Shown here: positions 1 through 11,997 of the stretch, in pieces
How positions within the stretch are numbered: position 1 is the first letter of the stretch
Layout: the number at the start of each line of letters is the position of its first letter
Origin: Vitis vinifera
Lineage: Eukaryota; Streptophyta; Magnoliopsida; Vitales; Vitaceae
Length of the DNA: 64,000 nucleotides
NCBI RefSeq assembly: GCF_030704535.1
Contig: NC_081819.1
Coordinates: 22,974,001 to 23,038,000, forward strand
Direction of reading: 5' to 3'
Position numbers and translations under genes: made by a program
Notes under the pieces: model-generated
The model's database searches: none
What the model was told of the DNA's origin: nothing
The model's input: the letters and a program-made list of their open reading frames with translations, nothing else

Positions 1-1114
1 ATAAAAGAAAGTTTTTTTTATTTATAAAAATTCAGAAAAATGCATTTAGAAAAATCCAAAAGAATAGTTTTTTATAGAATTTGAAAATTTGTTTTTAATA
101 AAATTGTCCAAAAATTTATTCGTTTAATAAAAATTGTCTAAAAAAAATTGTTTTGTAAATAAAGTCATCCAAAAAAAATTATTTTTTAATAAAATTGTCG
201 AACAAAATATTTTTTTGAATTCTTTTTCCTTAATTAAAATGGGATTAAAAATGTTTTTTAGAAATAGAATATTTAAATATTTATTTTTTTTAATTAAAAT
301 TTCTTTTGCAAATAAAGTTATGTCGTTTTAAATAATTTGTAAAAATCACTTTTTAAAATGAAAATGACTCAAAATACTTTTGTAAATAAAATTGTAAAAA
401 TTCATTATTTTTTGAAAAAAAAAAAAGCAAGTAAAATAATTTTTGTTGCCCAATTAAAATTTTGTAATAATTTCTTTTATACAATAAGTACAAATAAATT
501 TTTTTAAAAAAAAATTAAATACAAATGAAATTGAATCAAATCATTAATTGAAAATAAATTGAAACTTTTTTTTGTAAATAAATAAATCAAAAGCATTAAT
601 TCAAAATCCTTTGAAATTTTTTTAAAACTATTTTTTTTAATATTTTTTTTGGGTTCAATAACTCATTTTGCATAATTCTTCGTCATTTATTTTGTGTATT
701 CTTGTAATTAGATTTCATCATTATTTTTATGTATATTGATTTTCACTATGACTTGTATATACTCATTTGCATTATTATTTTTCTTGGTATCCATAATTAA
801 TTAATTAATTGTCACAATTTCCTCAATTAGTTTAGTAAAGACCGTATGTATATGGGTTTAGAGGGGTGTTACAGCTCACCACTGTATCTTCCCGATAAGT
901 AACCTGACCCCCAAACCCAAACTGACCTGTTTTTTTTCCTTGAGGAGTCACACTTAGGGTTTTTCTTTCTTATTTTGTTTTTCCCTTTAAAAATAAAACA
1001 AAAATAAGTGGTGACTCCAAGTCTTTTTTCTAAAAATCAAATTTTCACCAAATAAATAAAAAAATGAGTTTTGCCATCGAGTGGGAATACATCGAGCAAA
1101 ATGCGGGGTCCACA
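1..1114 (+). mobile_element. 3' part of an old Gypsy-like LTR (fossil), cut by the window edge
   Basis: Positions 1-640 are very AT-rich with many imperfect copies of a motif like AAATTGTCCAAAAA. Positions 840-1114 contain GTTACAG..., a stretch around GGAGTCACACTTAGGG and a final GCGGGGTCCACA, which resemble 3' LTR ends I recognise from Vitis Gypsy elements. The homologous block near gene 18845-22364 (around 18371) has no such sequence, so this is an insertion at about 1114. The left end is outside the window, so length and target duplication cannot be judged. No coding part is visible. Confidence 0.5.
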
Positions 1115-1123
1115 ATCATATTT

Positions 1124-4100
1124 GGTAATGATTTTTTAAAATTGTTTTCTAATATCTTATTGAACAAATGTCTCTTTGAGAACCTAATATTATTTTAACC
1201 TATTTTCTATATCTTTAAATATGTTTTAAAAATAATTTTTATATATAATACTTTATTTTTAATTATTTTTATATTTGTATAATTGAAAATAACTAAAAGA
1301 TATTCCCTAAAATATCATGTTCCAATTTCTTAAGAATAAAAAATTATTTCTATTTTTTTATTATCAAATGTATTTTTTTTTCCCAAAAAAAATAAAAAAC
1401 TATTTTTGAAAACCATTGACAAATAGGCCTCAATAACCCTTTTCATGCAAGTATTTTCAAGGTAATAGTGTATTCATTTTGTCAATAAGTTACTTGAGAT
1501 GCTTTATAAACTCCTCAAATGCGATCAAATTTTGGTCTAGTGAAAATTACCAATTATAATCTACAAGTTAGAACCATCCAGGAGAGGCCTTCTATTGCTT
1601 CTTATTCTGCTTATCCCAATATTCATTCTCCCACAGCTCCACTTGCCTTGTTGCATTGGCTTTTCTCTCAATAAAATCATGGAACCCTGGAGGATCATAT
1701 GGAGGAGGCAAGCTGCAAGGAGTGGTATCAGTAGGAATCTTCTCTAGGGATTCCTCCATGAACTTCCTCCATGCACCTTCTGCAGGGCATGCCATTGTTT
1801 CTGCACAAACCTCCACTGCTCCTGGTGGTATGGTTGGCTTGAACTTCAAGAGTTTTGCGTACTCGTTCAATAGATGGAACATGTAATCATACACATAATC
1901 CATCTTCAGATCCTCCTGAATGAACTTGCTCGTCGTCTCCCCCATTGTCTGTGCCTGCAAGTCCATGAAACTCAATAGTCCATGTTTTGACAAAACGCAA
2001 TGTATAAATACTATTATTTGAAAATAATAGATACCTTATCGGTGTGATTGTTGCCCCATTCCACAGCAAACCTAAGATCCCTACACTTGTTGTTGTCCCT
2101 AATAGGCCAATAATGTTGCAATGGCACCAACCCCCTTATGAAGAAATCATAGTAACGGGGCCTTGTGAGTAAGGTCATGGAGTCACAAGCTAGAATGTAC
2201 TTCTCACTCACAGACCACGCCCATCCCTCTATATAAATCTTGTATCTTCATGCCAATAGCCCAAAGACAAAACCGTAGAGAACTTATCAGCATAAATATT
2301 ACAACAAACTACGAATTGGGACACAGGATTTGAGGGTTTACATGTGGGTGCATTGGTCCTCTAAGTTAGATTGCCTGTACCCTATTTTAGATTGTTGGTC
2401 CCAGTCCTGAAACAAGTAGAAAATGTATTAGGCTGGAATGAATTGAGGTAGAAGAAGGGGTGAGGCATAGGATGAGGGAATAGGAATGTACCTGAAGGTA
2501 TAGGCGAGTGTTCCAGTCGGCTTTGTCGGAGACATTGCATTTGAGAAGATCACCCCTTGTTGGAGCCACATGGGGGTTTCCTCTCCAGTATGCCAAGGGG
2601 ACCCTGTCCTTCCATTTGGTTCTTCTGTTGCCTTCTTTTATGTCCTTTAACACATTTCTCCACGGCTTTATATTGGTCTCAGCCCTATAAGAGCAAAGTT
2701 TAACCTCTATCAATTTTCACGTTAAGGGGAAAACCCCCCAAGGGGAGGCCAATTTGCCCAACTGAAATGTGGGTTGTGGGGTGTTGGATATGCTAATGAA
2801 GGAAACACAGAAAGTCAGGATGAAAGTGAGGAAGGACCCCCCTAGCAGGTCCAAAAGACCCAGATTATGAGGTGGGGAAAAACAGAGACCAAAATGAAGA
2901 AACCCATTTCAATTTTCAAGGCCCAACTAGACATGCAAGGTGGGATATAGAGAAATGAACATGCAAACAATGGGAAAAAAATGAGGAAGAAGGCACTTAC
3001 CATCCCCAGAAAGACCAGTCTGGAAACACAATGTCCAAGCTCCAATCATCTCCACAGTACCGGAACAATGGCGGTGGGGCAGCGCTCGGGCCCCGGAAGT
3101 CTCTCATTCGAACAACGGGCCGATCATCACAATCAAACATGAGCTCCAAGTCAGGCAGCCTTCCAGGGTACCATCTCAAGAGCTGCAAAATGCCCCACAA
3201 GGTGAACATATCTCTGGTCTGGATGGACTTTCTGAACTTCTCAACATGTCCCTGGTGATTTCGGTCTGCTTTCAGGGCAGTAGATCTTGATGGATCCATC
3301 GGAAGTAGTCAGGGCAGGTCATGTTGGTTGATGAATGGTCAGGATTTGTGGGGTTGTGTTTGGTGGGGTAGTTTCCAGGGCAGGCTTTGGTGAGGTTGCC
3401 TGCACTGCAGTTGAGTGGGTACTCTAATCTGATTGGTGCTTTCGTGAATGAGAGTAATGACTTCTGGGAGGGATCACCTGGAAATGTAGACTGCCAAACA
3501 AATTTTTTATTTTTGTAGTTAGTGATCAAAAGCTTGGATGTATTTTAATATGATGCACTATTGTGGTGTACGTTCAGGCCATGTTAGACAAAACGAGAGG
3601 GTAAATCCGAAATGTCAATGTTCTAATATTTTATTCTCATTCTTAAACACCAAAAAATAAAAATAAATAAAGAATTATGCAACAATTAACCTTGTTGTAA
3701 ATTTAAAAAAAAAAAGTTTCCAAAAATAATTTTGTCTTATACTTTCTTTTCTCAATTTCTTTAGATTATCTTTGCTTTTTTTGAAAATTTTGAGTAAAAG
3801 AAAATAAATAAGAAAAAAAAACCTATAAAGTTCTTTCTCTTTGGTTACCATGAAAAAAATTTAAAAATAAATAAATAAATTTATCAAAAATACACTTTCT
3901 CTCCACTTTTCAACATTTTTTCACTCTTCAACTTTTTCTACATTTTTTTTTAAAGAAAAAAAAATCATGGTATCAAAAGTAAGAAAATGATTTTCTTTAT
4001 ATATTTTTTTCCTGTTTTTTTAGCACTTTTCAAGAAAGAAAAGTAATCTAAATCATGCTTGATTTCAAAAAAAAAATATTAATAATTGATTTACTATACA

Positions 4101-4230
4101 AAATATAAAAGAAAATAAAATATTATTAAAATTAGTTAAAAAGTTATACATATTCAAATTATTTAATTTTGTAACAAAAGAGGAAAAATAATTGAAATAA
4201 ATTTGAAGAAATATGCAAAAATAATTTATT
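1124..4230. repeat. Segmental duplication, copy 1 (pair 18371-21590)
   Basis: Exonic, intronic and flanking DNA around copy A matches 18371-21590 around the intact copy D almost base for base by eye. The match continues through 3' flank, all introns and about 0.7 kb of D's first intron. Similarity ends near 4230, where this copy runs into the AT-rich repeat and the other keeps its own intron. This is a DNA-level duplication, not a retrocopy, because introns are retained. Confidence 0.85.
1592..3490 (-). pseudogene. GT90 / CAP10 (DUF821) glycosyltransferase pseudogene, copy A
   Basis: This is a close relative of the intact gene at 18845-22364. Exons 2-6 are at 3001-3490, 2492-2684, 2342-2406, 2035-2245 and 1592-1954, with the same boundaries and phases. 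Recognisable family motifs are CPDYFRWIHQDLLP, WGILQLLRWYPG, FRYCGDDW, FPDWSFWGW, AYWRGN and VSEKYILACDS. It is broken in three ways. Exon 2 is 490 bp instead of 551 because a 61-bp segment is missing near 3250, which shifts the frame. The exon-4 donor reads CACAT|GTAAAC where the intact copy reads CACAG|GTAAGC. No exon 1 with a membrane anchor exists upstream, where duplicated spacer DNA replaces it. The downstream exons are otherwise open, so the loss looks recent. Transcription cannot be judged. Confidence 0.88.
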
Positions 4231-5211
4231 TTAAAAAGATTTATATTTTCAAGTTTTTATCAATCTATAATTTATAAATAAAATTTTAATGCGTATTTAA
4301 CATTAATATCTTTTGGAAAATAAAAACTCTAAATGAAAAATTAAAATGTGAATCACCCAATGGTGATATGCAATGTCACAAAAGCTTACCAAAAAAGTTC
4401 TAATATTTTTATTAAAAATTAGTTTTAGAAAATAATATATAAATAAATGTAATAAATAAGAGTATAGTTTTATTTAACAAAAAAATATATATTAATGTAA
4501 ATTAAAATTTTATGTCTCATTTGTAATAATTCTAAAAAATTTATTATTTTTTTATTTATATATTTTATAATTTTTTTAATATAAAATTAAAGGAATAGAA
4601 AATAAATTAAAAGTGACTTATCAATATCAACCATGAACTTGTTATCAATATATTTAATTTGGTTAGGTTGATCGATATCAACAAATTACTTTTAATTGAA
4701 TAGAAAATGTTAAATATTTTGATTTTTTTTTTTTGTCAAAAAATAAATATAACATTTAGAAAGGGAATTAAAGAGAAAGAAAATAGGGACACAAATAAAG
4801 AACATTTGAAAGGAAATGAACTCCATATTAGTTATAAATATAAAAATAATAAAGTAAACATAAAAAAAAGTTGTTCATTAATTTAGCTTATTTAATATTA
4901 AAATGTTGTAAGTTTATTCAAAATGATTCAATTAAAGAGTCTATAAAGTGATTTTAAATCTATAGAAGTTTAGTAAATTAAGTAAATTAAAAATATGTTT
5001 TTGATGCATAAACCATATTAATTAATATATAAAAACTTTTATATTTTAAAAATGATAATTAAACCAATCATTATATCAATTAAAATAAATAAATAACTAG
5101 TTGGTTTTAATAGTTCATTATTTTTGTTACATCACTTGTGTCATTAATTTTAATTTTTATATCTATGTCACTTCATAATAATGTTGTTTTATGGTGACAT
5201 GAAACATTACT
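4225..5211. repeat. AT-rich repeat family, copy 1
   Basis: An approximately 1-kb, very AT-rich segment begins near ATTTATATTTTCAAG and ends at GTGACATGAAACATTA. Closely similar copies lie at 11998-12992 and, with an internal deletion, at 36985-37793. It has no credible coding frame. It could be a non-autonomous mobile element, but I see no terminal repeats or target duplication that would define its class. Confidence 0.7.
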
Positions 5212-5217
5212 CAACCA

Positions 5218-6299
5218 TAACCTAGAGTTGTTCATAACATTGGGAGCCTTGAGCTTAAGATCTAAAGTGGCTAATGTCATACATAGCTTTGAGTTGTTCA
5301 TAGCATCTAAAGCCATGAGCTCACAACTCAGAGTCTTTCATGCCAACCATAGCATAGAGCTATTCATTGCATCTAGGCCCTGAGACTATAAGTCATAGTC
5401 GTTCATGTCATCCACAACTCTCAGTTGTTTATAGCATTTAGAGCCCTAAGCTCACGACACAAAATCATTCATGTCAACCACAACCCAACATTGCTCACAG
5501 AATTTAGAGCCCTGAGCTCATAACCATGAGTATCCTATGTTATCCATAGCCCCTAACTTTTCATAGCAACTAGAGCCTTGAGCTCACAATCGAGAGTCGT
5601 TCATATCAACAATAACCCTCAGTTGTTCATACTATCTACAGCGCTGAGCTCATGACCTGTAGTCTTCGATGTCATTGACAACTCTAAGTTGTTCATAGCA
5701 ATAAGAGCCCTAAGCTCACGACCCAAAGTCGTTCATTTGAACCATAGCCTAAATCTATTCATAGCATCTAGAGCTTTGAGCTAACGACCTAGAGTACCTC
5801 GTGTCTTCTATAACCTTGAGTTATTAATAGCATATAGAGCCTAAGCTCACGACTCGAAGTCGTTCATGTCAACCATAACCCAGAGCTGCTCATAACATTT
5901 AGAGCACTGAGCTCAAGACCTAAAGTGGCTAATGTCATCCATAGCCCTAAGTTGTTCATAGCATTTATAGCCATGAGCTCACAACTCGGAGCCTTTTATG
6001 CCAACCATAGCTTAGAGTTGTTCATTGCATGTAGGGACCTGAGACCACGAGTCATAGTTGTTTATGTCATCCAAAACTCTGAGTTGTTTATAGCATCTAA
6101 AGCTTTGAGCTCACGACACAGAGTCATTCATGTCAACTACAACCCAACATTGTTCATAGCATTTGGAGCCTTGAGCTCACAACCAAGAGTATTCCATGTT
6201 ATCCATAGCCCTTAACTATTCATAGCAACTAGAGCCTTGAGCTCGTAATCGAGAGTCGTTTATGTCAACAATAACCCTGAGTTGTTCGTAACATCTACA
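5218..6299. repeat. 66-bp minisatellite, copy 1 (about 16 units)
   Basis: Diverged head-to-tail units of about 65-66 bp contain the landmarks GTTGTTCATAGCATCTAGAG, CTGAGCTCACGAC and GTTCATGTCAACCATA. The same array continues in the duplicated block (13000-13793 and 15462-15758). Because 66 is divisible by three, a plus-strand frame stays open across several units (5925-6215) and gives a 22-residue repeat peptide. I treat that as a by-product of the repeat length. Confidence 0.85.
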
Positions 6300-6613
6300 A
6301 GGTATCAAGTCCAATTGCTTAGAGGGGGGGAGGAATTAACCCAAAATGTTTCCTTTGAGTTTGATGTCTGAATGACCAGCTCCCCCAAACAGAAGTTAAA
6401 GTGAATCCCATGAATTACACAATTGGTATATGGAAGAAAACTAAATTTAGATGATTAGCAGAGTATACAATTACATCCAAGAGATCTTGATCTATTTATT
6501 AGTCAACAATGCTTATGCATGAGAAAATTTACATGTTTGGTTCCTAAGAATAAGTAACATGAAAAGGACACAAAGAGAACTCTTTTCTCATCTACATTAT
6601 ATACAAAATTTAG

Positions 6614-8648
6614 TCATTTTGCCTTCAGAATATTTGCAATGGTCTCTTCTCCAACACTTCCACTTTCTTCCCATGTCTCCACTTGCTTCATCACATGGTC
6701 TTTCTTCTCAAGCACATCTTTGAGTTCTGCTGAACTAAAGGGAGGAGGCATGATGCATGGACCTGTATCCGAAGGACTCTTCACCATGCTTTGGAGCTTA
6801 TAATCCTTCTCCAACCCTTCAACAGCGCAAGCCATCATCTCTGGGCAGAACTCCACAGCCATTGGAGGCACAGTTGGCTTGTATTTAAGCAGCTTTGCGT
6901 ACATGGACAACAGATGGAACATGTAGTCATACACAAATTTCATCTTTATCTCCTCTTGGACGAAGCTGCTCCCCGCCTTTCCTATCTTCTGTGCCTGCTG
7001 GGTGGTATCAAGGTTAGAAAATAGAGCAAGATGGAAAATTTTCTAATAGAGAAATCGATCTTTCACCTTCTCTGTATGGTTGTTGCACCAGTCAGTGGCA
7101 AACTTGATGGATTTGCACATGTCCTTGTGTTTTATAGGCCAGTAATGGACCAGAGGCTGTAAACTTCTTGTGAAGAACTCATAGTATTGAGGCTTGACAA
7201 GCAGGGTCACAGAATCACAAGCTAGAATGTATTTTTCACTAACTGACCATGCAATTCCCTCGGTATAAATCTTGTATCTGGATCAGTTGAGGGGTCATGG
7301 GAAAAAACACAAAAGAAAGGAAAAAAATCCTTAAAGTTTCTCCAAATTCAATTACTCACCTATGAGTGCATTGGCTTGCTAAATCTGAAGTTTTGAATCC
7401 ACTTTGAACCTCTCGACCCCAGTCCTGCAAATCTGAAGCTATCAGCACGATTTATGTAGTACTGTAACTGAAAAGATTTGGCCGAGTCATGAAGGTTTGT
7501 TACCATTATATAAAGACGAGCATTCCAGTCTTGTTCATCGGTGTTTCTACATTTGAAAAGCTCTTTTCTGACCACACCCATCTTGACATTTCCTTTCCAA
7601 TAAGCGTAGGGTTCTCTATCTATCCACTTGGTTCTGTAGTTGCCCTCCTTCAGGTCCTTTTTAAAGCCATTCCATGGTTTTATGTTGGTCTCTGGCCTGC
7701 ACAACCAAATGTGAAATTGCATAATCTTCCAAAGAACCATCACAAGAGAATGGTAGAAGTCTTACCAACCCCAAAATGACCAGTCCGGGAAGACAATATC
7801 ATACGTTTCATCATCTCCACAGTAATGAAACAATGGTGGTGGAACAGTGGCATCAGGTCCTTGGTATAAATGTGTCCTTATCATCGGTCTGTCGCGGCAT
7901 TCAAACATCAAATCGAAGTCCGGAAGCTTCCCCGGATACATCCTCAGCAGCTGCAGAATGCCCCATATGGTGAACTCATCTCTATTGCGGTTCACCCTCT
8001 TGTACTTTTCCACATAAACCTTGCCATCAACCACCACAATCCTGATACTTGCAGCAGGCCTTGCTTTTTCCACCATGGCTCTCGTGATCCCCGTGTCCAT
8101 CCATGGCCTCAGATCTTCGTAGATCCACCGAAAGTATTCTGGGCAGGTCTCACTGGGCGGTTCACCGGGCTCAAATGCCACCGGTCCAGTAACCGGGCAG
8201 GTCTGTGACATGTTTCCCTCTCTGCAATTCAGAGAATACTCAAATTTCTGACTATGGAGCTTTGTTGGACTAGTATTCTTCAAAAAATCTCCTGTGAGAA
8301 TAGACTGGAAGAACAAAAATTAGAATCAGAAAAAAGGAAAATATTTTCAAGAACTTTCCATTAAAAAACATATGTATATAATAAAACATATAAACATAAA
8401 AACAAGAAGAAAGAAACATCATGCATGGGGTGGGTGGAGAAAGAATTATGCAGATGACAGGATCAACTTACAACATTAATGCATCGGGTGGAAACGAGAG
8501 CTCCAATGAAGATCAGGATGATGGTGAAGAGAGAAACCGTCACGGTAGCACCTTTCTTGAAGGGACCAGCCAAACCAGCTCCATAATTTTGATTAGGAGC
8601 CGTCTCTCCCGTATGGGACAACTTCCTATTACGAACAACCTTCCCCAT
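6614..8648 (-). CDS. GT90 / CAP10 (DUF821) O-glycosyltransferase, rumi-like, copy B
   Basis: Six exons: 8472-8648, 7766-8304, 7504-7696, 7360-7424, 7067-7277 and 6614-6994. All have GT..AG junctions and consistent phases, giving 521 aa. I chose the ATG at 8648 because it gives a 177-bp first exon, the same as the intact paralogue. The in-frame codons upstream contain only a TTG. Residues about 36-57 form one hydrophobic segment (VSLFTIILIFIGAL), so this is a predicted type II Golgi/ER membrane protein with a lumenal catalytic domain. Family motifs in order are CPEYFRWIYEDLRPW, WGILQLLRMYPGKLPDF, FPDWSFWGWPETNIKPW, KWIDREPYAYWKGN, QCTHRYKIYTEG, SEKYILACDS and HYWPIK. CAP10/Rumi relatives transfer glucose or xylose to protein or polysaccharide; the plant substrate is not deducible here. 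The intron-5 acceptor is an ambiguous CAGCAG. This is the most diverged member of the cluster. Confidence 0.9.
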
Positions 8649-10700
8649 TGCCTTCTCCTGATCCAAGATGACCCTCTTTCCACTTCAATTTGAAAATGTT
8701 CAGAATTAATCCTCAATGATAGCTCTAATATTTTAAAAGCTTAATTAAGAACGTCATTGATCGAACAATATAATTAAGGTACAAAATTCCGATATAAAAC
8801 TTTTTTTTATGGTGTATGTAACGTGGATACAAAGAAATACGTTTGTGCTTCTTGGACTACTGGGAATTATGTATATAGGAGGTCTTAATTATCATTATAA
8901 TTTGGTTAGGTGGGTTCCAAATACGAAGTTACGCGTCCTAAATGATGAAAAAGACTGATGGTTGAGGGTATGGTTTTTGACTCTTCAACACAACCTGCTC
9001 ATTATTTCATATTAGTTTATCAATATTTGTTAGGTCTCGTTTGGTAAATAACCATAATAAGAGAGAGGTGTGTTAGGGATGGCGTGGCAGCGAATTTGTA
9101 GAGGAATCAAAAGTTTGGGGCTTAGAATTCTGTGTTCGAAGCGAGAGGGTGTGGTTGGTGACTTGACCGGATGAAGATGTAAGTCGTGTAACACATCCAC
9201 TAGTATTGACTTCGATTTTGGGTCTGTTCTTGCGTCCCATACAGGCTAGAGTAAGCTTCCTTCGTGGAAATATTCATCTCTTTCTTTCTATAAATTATAT
9301 TTAAGAAAAAACAAATTGAATAGTAAAATCACATGGACAATATTCTTTCAAATTCCAAGAAGATTATGAGACAATTTTTTGTATTACTCTGAGGCCATAT
9401 TTGGTTTTCGAAAAATATCAAGAAAAAAAAATGGTTTTCATATATTTAATTGTATCATAGAAAATATAAAAAAAATCAAATATAATTAAAATTAGTTAAA
9501 AATTTATATATTTTAAAAGTGAAATAAATTTGAAAAAATATATATAAAAATAATTTATTGACTTTAAATATGTTTTTTTTATTTTCTGGTAACCTAATAT
9601 AGTTTAAGGGTCTATTTGAAAAATGCATTATTTATTAATTGATGGAAACAAAAGTGTAACTAATATTGTACAATTGAATTTTATGTTTGTAATTATATTT
9701 TTGAAAATACTTATTGAAGAAAAGGATATTTTTTATATTTTTAGAAAATTTAATTCAATAAGAATTTATTCCTTGTATCATGTTTACAGAGAAGAAAAAG
9801 ATGGTCATGTGAAATTTTTAGCTAATGTATTAGTATTAATAGTCATGTTGTTGGTATGGAAAATAAGGCATTAAAGAATGAGAACCAAGCATTGCTTGAT
9901 AAAAAAAATCCAATGGAAAAAAGAAGAATAAAATTTGTGATTAACAAAAAAATTAGAATCAGCACATGCTTTGAATAATATCGAATAAAGTGAATGTTAC
10001 GAAAAGAATTATCATTCAAGCACAAAGGCATTATATTCTTGTTTACGTGTTGAAAAAAAAAACATGGAATTGACTATATTGATGAAGACAAGACTCTAAT
10101 GGATTTTAAATTATTTATTTATCAATTGGGTTTTGTTACATTGATTAGATGTGTCACGTGTAAAACTCAAATCCTGTTACATTGTACTCGATTATCATTT
10201 ATTTGTATCAAATATGAAATTATAATATTTTGTATTTTGGTCTTATTTATTTGTATCTTAGATTTATCTATTTATATCCTTATTTAACGGGTTCAAATTT
10301 TATAATGCACTTTTAAAAAATTTATAAGAAAAAAATCTAAGATATTGAATCGGTATCTATAAAACTTTATTTTGTGCTTTCAACGATTCAGATTCAAGCA
10401 ATTATTTTGTGATTAACTATTTCACGAACTCAATAAAAAGCATTCAAAGTCATGTGAATTGTTTTCCTTAAAAGCGTACCATATTCTTTGTGCCTAACTT
10501 TGTTATCAATTGGTTAACATCTTTAGGACTATATACGTCACTTTGAAATTTTATTTCAAATCAATGATTTCATTAATTTTATTTCAAAATCAGGAAAAAT
10601 GGGATTTACATCACTCTTTGAATTGGTTGACCCAATATATTGAAGACAAATTGCAGGATGAAAAATTCATATTCAATCAGCATACAAAGAAGAGAAGGCT
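8649..10700. other. Intergenic, upstream of GT90 copy B; no gene seen
   Basis: The stretch holds the presumed promoter of copy B just above 8648, with no convincing TATA box. It also holds a less AT-rich island at about 9060-9260 that I cannot assign and a MITE-like element at 9394-9603. The rest, to 10700, is AT-rich DNA with only short chance reading frames. Confidence 0.6.
9394..9603. mobile_element. MITE-like element with CTATATTTGGTT-type ends
   Basis: The left end GCCATATTTGGTTTTC and the right end, read on the other strand as CTATATTAGGTTACCAG, form imperfect inverted repeats around AT-rich filler. Similar elements are at 40357-40578 and 58591-58906. A target duplication is not clear. 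Confidence 0.5.
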
Positions 10701-11595
10701 TTATAGCTGCTTATTTTGATTCTCCCAATACGCATGCCCCCACATCTCCACTTGCCTTGTTAAATTCTCCTTTTTGTTCAAGAAAGCCCTGAAGGACTCA
10801 GGACTATAGTGTGGAGGCATGGAACATGGGGCTGAATCAGTAGGAGAATTCACCGTGGATTCCATTACAAACTTCTGCAACACCGCGTCTGCACTGCAAT
10901 CCATTGTTTCCAAGCAGAGCTCGACCGCTCCTGGTGGTACTGCTGGCTTGAACTTCAAGAGCTTTGAGTACTCATTCAACAGATGAAACATGTAGTCATA
11001 CACAAAATCCATTTTTAGATCCTCGTGAATGAAGTTGCTTCCTGCCTTACCAATTTCCTGGGCCTAAGTACACAATTTCACAAAATTTTGTTTCCAAGTT
11101 CAACTCTTACAAAAAAAAAAAAAAAAAAATTCACATCAACAAATTATTTTTAATTCATGTCACTTCTTTTCCTAACTTTTTTTTTTTTTTTTTGGTGTTT
11201 TTCAAAGCAAACATAACCTAAGATTTCATGGGTTACCTTTTCAGGGTGAGTGTTACCCCATTCAACAGCAAATTTAAGATCTCTACACTTGTTTCTAGGC
11301 CTAATGGGCCAGTAGTGCTGCAATGGCACCATGCTTCTAGTGAAGAAATCATGGTGATAAGGTTTTGTCAGAAGTGTCATGGAGTCGCATGCTAGGACGT
11401 ATTTTTCACTCACAGACCATCCCCATCCTTCTACATAGATCTTGTACCTTCATGTGAATATAGCCCACAAGAAAATTTCAAAATTTTCTCAAGAAAAAAG
11501 CATAAAAGAAATGAGAGAAAATTGAAGTACCTGTGGGTGCATTGATCTGCTAGATTAGAGTTCTGGTAACCTGTTCTGGATTCTTTTTCCCAGAC
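10701..11595 (-). pseudogene. GT90 pseudogene, copy C (3' half only)
   Basis: Only exon 6 (10701-11063, 363 bp, intact length), exon 5 (11237-11447, 211 bp) and exon 4 (11531-11595, 65 bp) are present, all still open with good donors and phase. Motifs include MDFVYDYMFHLLNEYSKLL, VSEKYVLACDSMTLL and PLQHYWPI. At 11595-11606 the gene stops abruptly and continues into DNA identical to the first intron of the A/D-type genes (the 3825 block). Exons 1-3 and the exon-4 acceptor are therefore missing. It cannot make the full enzyme. It is nearly identical to copy C' over shared parts. Confidence 0.88.
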
Positions 11596-11997
11596 TTGTT
11601 CACAAGTTCTTTCTCTTTGGTTACCATGAAAAAATTTAAAAATAAATAAATAAATTTATCAAAAATACACTTTCTCTCCACTTTTCAACATTTTTTCACT
11701 CTTCAACCTTTTCTACATTTTTTTAAAGAAAAAAAAATCATGGTATCAAAAGTAAGAAAATGATTTTCTTTATATTTTTTTTTTCCTTTTTTTTTTTTTA
11801 GCACTTTTCAAGAAAGAAAAGTAATCTAAATCATGCTTGATTTCAGAAAAATAATAATTAATAATTGATTTACTATACAAAATATAAAAGAAAATAAAAT
11901 ATTATTAAAATTAGTTAAAAAGTTATACATATTCAAATTATTTAATTTTTTAACAAAAGAGGAAAAATAATTGAAATAAATTTAAAGAAATATGCAA

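Larger units (their letters stand above)
3825..6390. repeat. Duplicated spacer block, copy 1 (pair 11606-15855)
   Basis: The block starts at the motif TTCTTTCTCTTTGGTTACC inside GT90-type intron-1 DNA. It runs through the AT-rich repeat (4225-5211), the 66-bp minisatellite (5218-6299) and a short G-rich tail ending near GTCTGAATGACCAGCTCC. The same succession of parts occurs at 11606-15855, where it is interrupted by a solo LTR. This copy keeps the uninterrupted site. No gene is seen here. Confidence 0.85.

Noticed and set aside
4225-5217. Exon 1 of GT90 copy A
   Set aside because: No hydrophobic segment with a following donor was found; the place is taken by the AT-rich repeat.
5925-6215. 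96-codon open frame on the plus strand
   Set aside because: It is entirely inside the 66-bp minisatellite; the frame persists because the unit is a multiple of three.
8649-8666. Upstream extension of GT90 copy B starting at a TTG
   Set aside because: There is no ATG there. The ATG at 8648 gives a 59-codon exon 1 identical in length to the intact paralogue.
9623-10287. AT-rich open frames between GT90 copies B and C
   Set aside because: They have hydrophobic/Lys-rich low-complexity translations with no conserved motif and no splice context.
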